Assembly: GCA_029747585.1 (NCBI GenBank)
Contig: JAPEVF010001140.1
Location: forward strand, 1 to 13,378
From: Pleurotus djamor
Lineage: Eukaryota; Basidiomycota; Agaricomycetes; Agaricales; Pleurotaceae
Length of the DNA: 13,378 nt
Direction of reading: 5' to 3'
The notes under the pieces are model-generated. The model saw only the letters and a program-made list of their open reading frames with translations. It was not told where the DNA came from and did no database searches. Position 1 is the first letter of the stretch; every line of letters starts with the position of its first letter. Position numbers and translations under genes: made by a program. Below, in pieces: positions 8,522-13,378 of this stretch.

Positions 8522-9985
8522 CCAGTGGCGAGTATACAGGTACCACAGCTTGCATGCCATTTCTGCATAGGTTAACAAGGCCCACAACCGGCGGCAGGGA
8601 GCAGAAGACAATCCAAATTTGGACAATAGACGGTCGGAAGGTCTGGGGGGACGGATGGTGATAGCGACGGCAAAGAGGACACACTGCCCGAGGGGATTTG
8701 CTCCTTCAGCCCCAAGTGATGGAAGGCAACGGCCTATGTTGAAAAATTTGAAACATCAGCGTTGCGAAAGTCTGGACGGAAAATGACGTATAAGCGCTAA
8801 TATGCCCGTACAGCCTGCGCCTTGAAAGCCGGACATTCTCCTGAAGCCTACTGGCCCAACTTTCGTAGCCAACGGCATTGTACTGACTTCTGAGGGACGG
8901 TAAAATACTTATTGGTAAGATATACAGACATACAAACCGTTGGAACCGAGTACGTTCGGTAAGGATGAATCATGATCTGTCTTCGTTGCCGACTATGTAC
9001 AGACATACATACACCGTCGGAGCGGTCGGGTTGCTGATCATCGTGGAAAGCTTATGGAAAGGTTGAAAGAAACGAACTGCTTCTTGCGAGCCCATTGCCC
9101 AAACAGCGAGGGGGTGTTGATGAGGCAGTGTTTGGGCCGGAAGGACGCGTTGTCGTATGGGTATAACATAGGTAAACACTGACGCGCTTTCAGCACAGGA
9201 AGGCTGTAAGGGAGCGCATCATCAACATTTGGTGACAGGGGAGCGACTTGATAAGAACCTTTGGCGAGGAGTCAATGCACGACCATCGTGTTGGCAGATT
9301 CAACATGAAACCAGTGCATATAAAATATATCAGTTCAATCACAATAGGTTTCGGGCAACCAACGCCCTTTGTTGACCAAATGAACTAGATGCTGACGACA
9401 TCGGTTGCTCATCTGGTGGGTGTGATGGAGTCTGAGGGGCACATCGCGATCTTGTGTACCATGGAATCCATCGCACGGTTGCTAGCAAATTCGAGCGTCA
9501 ACAGTTCACAGGTCAACAATCTAATCCCCGAAGCGTGTGTTGCTCTCCGATGCCGTCGAACGGATAGAAGTGAGGACTTACTATCGTTGGACTCAGTATC
9601 CTCGTGGACCCTCTGGCGTGAACTCAGAACCACGAAGATGATATCGACCGTGCATATCTGGGAGTCGGATATGCTCCGCCGTTCTCAGAACCTACACCGA
9701 TGGCAATAGATTGTGGGGAATCCAATACCCTATCAGATGACAGTCATCAATGGCATACCGGTGAGTAAACTGATGGAGAAATCAATTGGGGTTGGTCCTC
9801 ACCGGGAGATGAGTAAACAGCGTAGAATAGGCAAGTGCGGACGAGTGTTGTTGACCGAGCTCACAAGAGCAGCAGGGGTGGGGCGGATGGGAGCGACAGG
9901 TATTACAAAGGAATGCTGATCTTAACATTAAGAAATCCTGACACATGAACTTACTAGGTAACATCGAAGAGAAAAGTACAACAGG
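8522..9985. other. Gene-poor interval, possible decayed coding sequence
   Basis: I find no gene I can support in nearly 1.5 kb. Several plus-strand frames of 35-65 codons follow one another (for example about 9040-9165, 9177-9369 and 9627-9761, the last ending at a GTGAGT donor), but they are interrupted by TGA/TAA codons and frame changes and match no family I know. Some interruptions would vanish if TGA were CGA, as expected for cytosine-deamination decay, yet frames of this length also occur by chance. A near repeat, ACAGACATACAAACCGT (8924-8940) and ACAGACATACATACACCGT (8999-9017), is the only repeat noticed. Confidence 0.3.
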
Positions 9986-12939
9986 CTACGCAGCTATCGA
10001 CCGCAAAAATCTTTCATGCGTCACAGAACGCAAGTGTTTTTGGTTTGTACTGTCACTGGCATGCGACAGACGGACCTGAGACTTCCATGGAACCTTCGTC
10101 AGAATTCGAACGACAGGACGAGCCAGCTCGCAAAGGCAGAACATATCACTTACTAATGCCAAGGGCCTCACTCTCTCAACAGCTGTGACCAACCCAGCGA
10201 CCACCTCTGCCAAAGCCGCATTGTGTCTAACATCCTTCCTCCTACACAGAACGTCTGGCAACAATCCAATCAACCTAGCTGCGGACCGGGAAATATCGTC
10301 GATCTCCGTGGCCTGAACCGCGTCTTCGACAGTGCTCGAATCATGTTCATCATGCAACTCAGCAAGCCGTTTAGTGACGTGAACATAATCAAGGAACAGT
10401 TTGCCCCGCGTATGCCATCCGTCAACAGGCTTGCCTTCGAAACGAGAGAAGAGGCTCTCAAGCAGCTCAAGATCTTTACGTATGATGACGTCGGGTGCGA
10501 GATCGAGGACGGCGATGTCGTGTGCTGCGTTGTACTCGGTGGCAGAGTAATACAGTTCGAAAGCTTCATACAAGCGCCCATCGTCGTACGCGCGAATAGC
10601 CTACACATACGTATAGCAGTATTAGCGGGACGGGGGTACGGAGAAGACGCGTAAAAAATCACCTTGGCTTCATTGACCCAAGTCATGGGTATTTTCAGAC
10701 TGCCAACGATACCACGTATCATCCATTCATCAAGTTTACTTGCTGACCGAGTGAGTAGGTCCTTGATGACTTTCTCCCGCCTATCAGGTAAGTCTACATT
10801 AAGACTGTGACGGTGGGAGGCAGGCCGCAAAAACGCTTACCCAAGTGAGCCTTCGATGTGTAGTAGGACAAACAAAGCTTCTTGTATCATCCCCGACCCT
10901 TCCAACTGGAGGGCATAGCTACTAGTGAGTAAATCCGCACTGGGGCTATGGCCCTCTACGTCATCTTCGCCGTCGTCACCGACCCCGGGATCCCCACGAT
11001 CATCGAAATCCCGTGCACGCATACATCGGGACAGGATAACGTACAGGTGCCACGGTAGCGTATAATCCACTGGTGATGCGCCAAAGGACAAAGGAAGCAG
11101 AACTTGTGAAAGCGAACACGACGGTTCCGCATGTAAACGAATCAGCGCGAAAAGGGCATCTGGTGGAAGGACTTCAGGAAATTTCCATTTCGGCGGAGTC
11201 GATGATCGAAGGGATGATGGTAACTTCGACGAATTTTCTTTGTACCAGGGCACCGGCTGTGCGATGTGCCGTGAAGGGAGGGCGGATTTCGTGAGTTGGA
11301 CGTAGGCTTCGTAGACTTCCGAAACAGTCGTGTCGAGTGGCTCGGAGAACCATAGGTGGAGACCAAAGGTCCGTTTCCAATCCAGGCCTTGCGTAATATC
11401 AATATCCGAGCAAACCAGTCCTGTGCCTTTTGAACCGGGAACGATATCGTCGACAATACCCGCCAAAAGAGCATATATCTTCCTCACGCTGTCGTCGATA
11501 TGCACATCTATCCGCTGCTCTCGCCAGATATGTAACTGCTCCCGTAGATCTTCCTTGAACTCGTTGTCACCACCTGCTTGAGCGATAAGTGTAGCGAGTC
11601 GATAATTTCCGCCATCCATGGCAACTTCACAGGCTTTCTCCACCTGGTTGCCTGTGAGGAGGAGGAACGCTGACGCGGTGGATGACGCGGAGGTTTGCGA
11701 TTTGAGGGCCGCATCGACTGTATGGGAGACAGCTCGCTCTAGCCATGACGATAGAGCAGCCTTTCGCCGCAAACAGATGGCGCGATTTCGTACGTCGGGA
11801 GTCACTGAATCACCTAATCGCAGATTCAGTGGGTCAAACAAGGCGTGGCCGAGTCGGAAGAGGGAAGCCACATATGATTCGTCGCTTGTGGGGAAAAGCT
11901 CTGAGAACGAGGAGAAACGAAGGTCTAGGGATGGGTTGGCGAAAGGGGTGCCATTGTCGTCGGCCTCTATTGGTGAATTGGATAGATGATGCTGTAGGAG
12001 CTTAGACGACAAGCTATTTTCTTCTTCTGATGCTGTACTGGCCAGGGGAACTAGTGTTCGGAAGACAATAGATGAATCGGTGAAGACATTCCTACATAAT
12101 AGAACGTTATTGCAACGGCTGAAAAAGTGACTCAATGGCTTACTGTAAAGAAGAGGGTGCGCATAGTTTGCCAAGATGGACAAGCGCGCCTCCTGGTCCC
12201 CAACCAACTCTCCAAGACCGTCCTAAGGCCAGACCAGCATCAAGAAACGCGCCTTCAGCACCAGAAGCGACTGGCTTGGGTACGTCAACGCGCGTATATT
12301 TCCGTGACGGTCGATGGGGAATCACGTCAATGTCGTCTGCGAAGGATGCCCTCTATATCATGTGTGAGCTTCGCAAGGGGAAGATAGCCTCAGCTCACTC
12401 ACTTCCCTCGAATCTACTCTAAACCCATCACCCTCGGAGTCGCGACTATGTTTGCGATTCAGTTGTGGTGATACTCGAAGGTTCAGGTGGCGCGACGGTT
12501 GACTTGGATTGTCCAATGCCTGGAGGGCAGCGGCCTCTTCAGGCATTCGAAACAGTGACGTCTGCATGACGAGCATCTTCTGGGCGTCGACCCCGACTTG
12601 CTGAGCCCAAGGTATCATGGACGGATCCGCGTTCCGAGGTTTTGGAGGAGGCGAGTCTTCGGAGCCAGATTGATCATCTTCCTCGGAGTCCTCCTGCTCA
12701 TGGGCGTACCGATAATCCCCATCCCTCTTCTGCACCAGCGCGTTCCGACCAAGACGATTTCGCCGAGGGCGCGAAGTTAGTTCGTCTTCATCCATGAATG
12801 AACTCGACCCGCTCGAGCTGGCAGACTCGTTGTCGCTATCTTGTCCCCCAGCTGGTCTTGACGGTTGGGAGACATTGATGGGCTCTGGAGAGTCTTCGTC
12901 CTCGCTACTACCGCTCGAATACGCTCGAAACCGCGCCAT
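9986..12939 (-). CDS. NUP96: Nucleoporin Nup96/Nup145C (nuclear protein 96 domain)
   Basis: Scaffold nucleoporin of the Y (Nup84/Nup107) complex of the nuclear pore. Exons, read downward: 12939-12399, 12336-12144, 12091-10841, 10780-10663, 10600-10154 and a last exon starting at 10093 or 10075 and ending at 9986; introns of 62, 52, 60, 62 and 60 or 78 nt all keep frame. The product is 879 or 885 residues. Residues 1-180 are acidic and disordered (SSGSSEDEDSPEP; SEEDDQSGSEDSPPP). GRSWRVGWGPGG (219-230) matches the motif that opens the folded part of animal Nup96 (GRSFRVGWGP). The alpha-solenoid Nup96 domain follows, roughly 320-640, with LLLTGNQVEKACEVAM around 388-403, AGGDNEFKEDL and LDWKRTFGLHLWF. 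The C-terminal part carries LPDVL and ends FLRSIAA. No FG repeats or Nup98 autoproteolysis domain precede it. The ATG at 12939 begins the acidic tail; upstream in-frame sequence looks untranslated. Confidence 0.9.
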
Positions 12940-13378
12940 TGGAGGTTGATGAGACAGACGTTTGAGGCAGAAATTGACGCTCACCTGAGTTCCAATCGGT
13001 ATCTGAACTAGACACCTCCTAGATCGCCCCTGTACCGTGTGGTAGCGTGAGCGCGGGAAACCTCCTCATGTTCAACACCCCTACAGAGGAGATCGTCGAC
13101 TTCTACTTGGTATGTGGGCCGTTGCCACGACACGGCATACGAGTCCTTTGTTCAGCCCGAAGTACATTCTCGAAGATAGACAGATACAATTATCAAGTAC
13201 GCAGGGCCCTATAAGCTGGATACATTAGCATAAGCAAGCACGGGGCGATGATGCCCGCGGCATTGGTATTGAGCCATTGACATGATTCATGCGTTCTTCC
13301 GCAACTCCGCAACCGCACGAAACGTCCCCAATCAACTCAAAACAGCGACACTCTCTGGAGTCTTCAAATGCCCAGCAG
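12940..13378. promoter_or_regulatory. Upstream region of the Nup96 gene
   Basis: These 439 bases up to the window edge should contain the Nup96 promoter and 5' leader. On the minus strand ACTCAG/GTGAGC at 12984 resembles a splice donor and could start a leader intron, but no acceptor lies before the ATG. On the plus strand an ATG at 13068 opens 14 codons that end at a GTATGT donor-like site (13110), which could be the first exon of a divergent gene; the following 45-nt candidate intron leads to an early stop, so it is not called. No Nup98-like coding sequence is visible. Confidence 0.35.

Noticed and set aside
8924..9017. Near-direct repeat about 75 bases apart as a transposon footprint
   Set aside because: Copies are short and imperfect, and there are no inverted termini or target-site duplications.
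9389..9709. 106-codon plus-strand ORF
   Set aside because: No motif, no promoter or intron support, and other frames across it look equally plausible.
12119..12143. 25-nt intron in Nup96 using the first CAG after the donor at 12143
   Set aside because: Too short to be spliced; the next acceptor (TGTAG at 12092) gives a normal 52-nt intron and keeps frame.
13068..13213. Short plus-strand ORF starting at an ATG divergent from Nup96
   Set aside because: 48 codons without a recognisable domain; spliced or unspliced it ends quickly, so there is not enough support.
1..13378. Searched by eye for mobile elements, CRISPR arrays, rRNA and a biosynthetic gene cluster
   Set aside because: No terminal repeats, spacer-repeat pattern, rRNA-like sequence or second pathway enzyme beside the P450 was seen.

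Overview
The window is nuclear DNA from a filamentous fungus, most likely an agaricomycete basidiomycete. Genes are split by many short introns (about 50-80 nt) with GT...CTNA...AG signals. The recognisable proteins (a CYP53-type P450, a DUF6699 protein, a secreted glycoprotein called macrophage-activating glycoprotein-like in mushroom annotations, and a stand-alone Nup96) are typical of that group. I see no transposon ends, CRISPR array, rRNA or tRNA. All assignments come from reading the sequence and recognising motifs; no search was run.

Layout, left to right. 150-2068 (-): secreted glycoprotein with at least seven exons, running off the left edge, with a one-base frame break in its last visible exon. 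2432-3296 (-): gene-like exons of an unrecognised protein, poorly resolved. 3898-6202 (+): complete CYP53-type P450 of 542 residues, including an apparent one-nucleotide exon. 6803-7706 (+): two-exon single-pass membrane protein of unknown function. 7927-8460 (-): single-exon DUF6699 protein. 8461-9985: no convincing gene. 9986-12939 (-): Nup96/Nup145C nucleoporin in six exons. 12940-13378: upstream sequence without a clear gene.

The genes do not form an obvious pathway or cluster. The P450 probably serves aromatic-acid detoxification or breakdown at the ER, the glycoprotein is exported, Nup96 is housekeeping at the nuclear pore, and two proteins are of unknown role. The most interesting features are in gene structure: a 1-nt exon in the P450, a GC-AG intron next to a 27-nt exon and unusually long introns in the glycoprotein gene, a homopolymer frame break in that gene, and a Nup96 gene not fused to Nup98.
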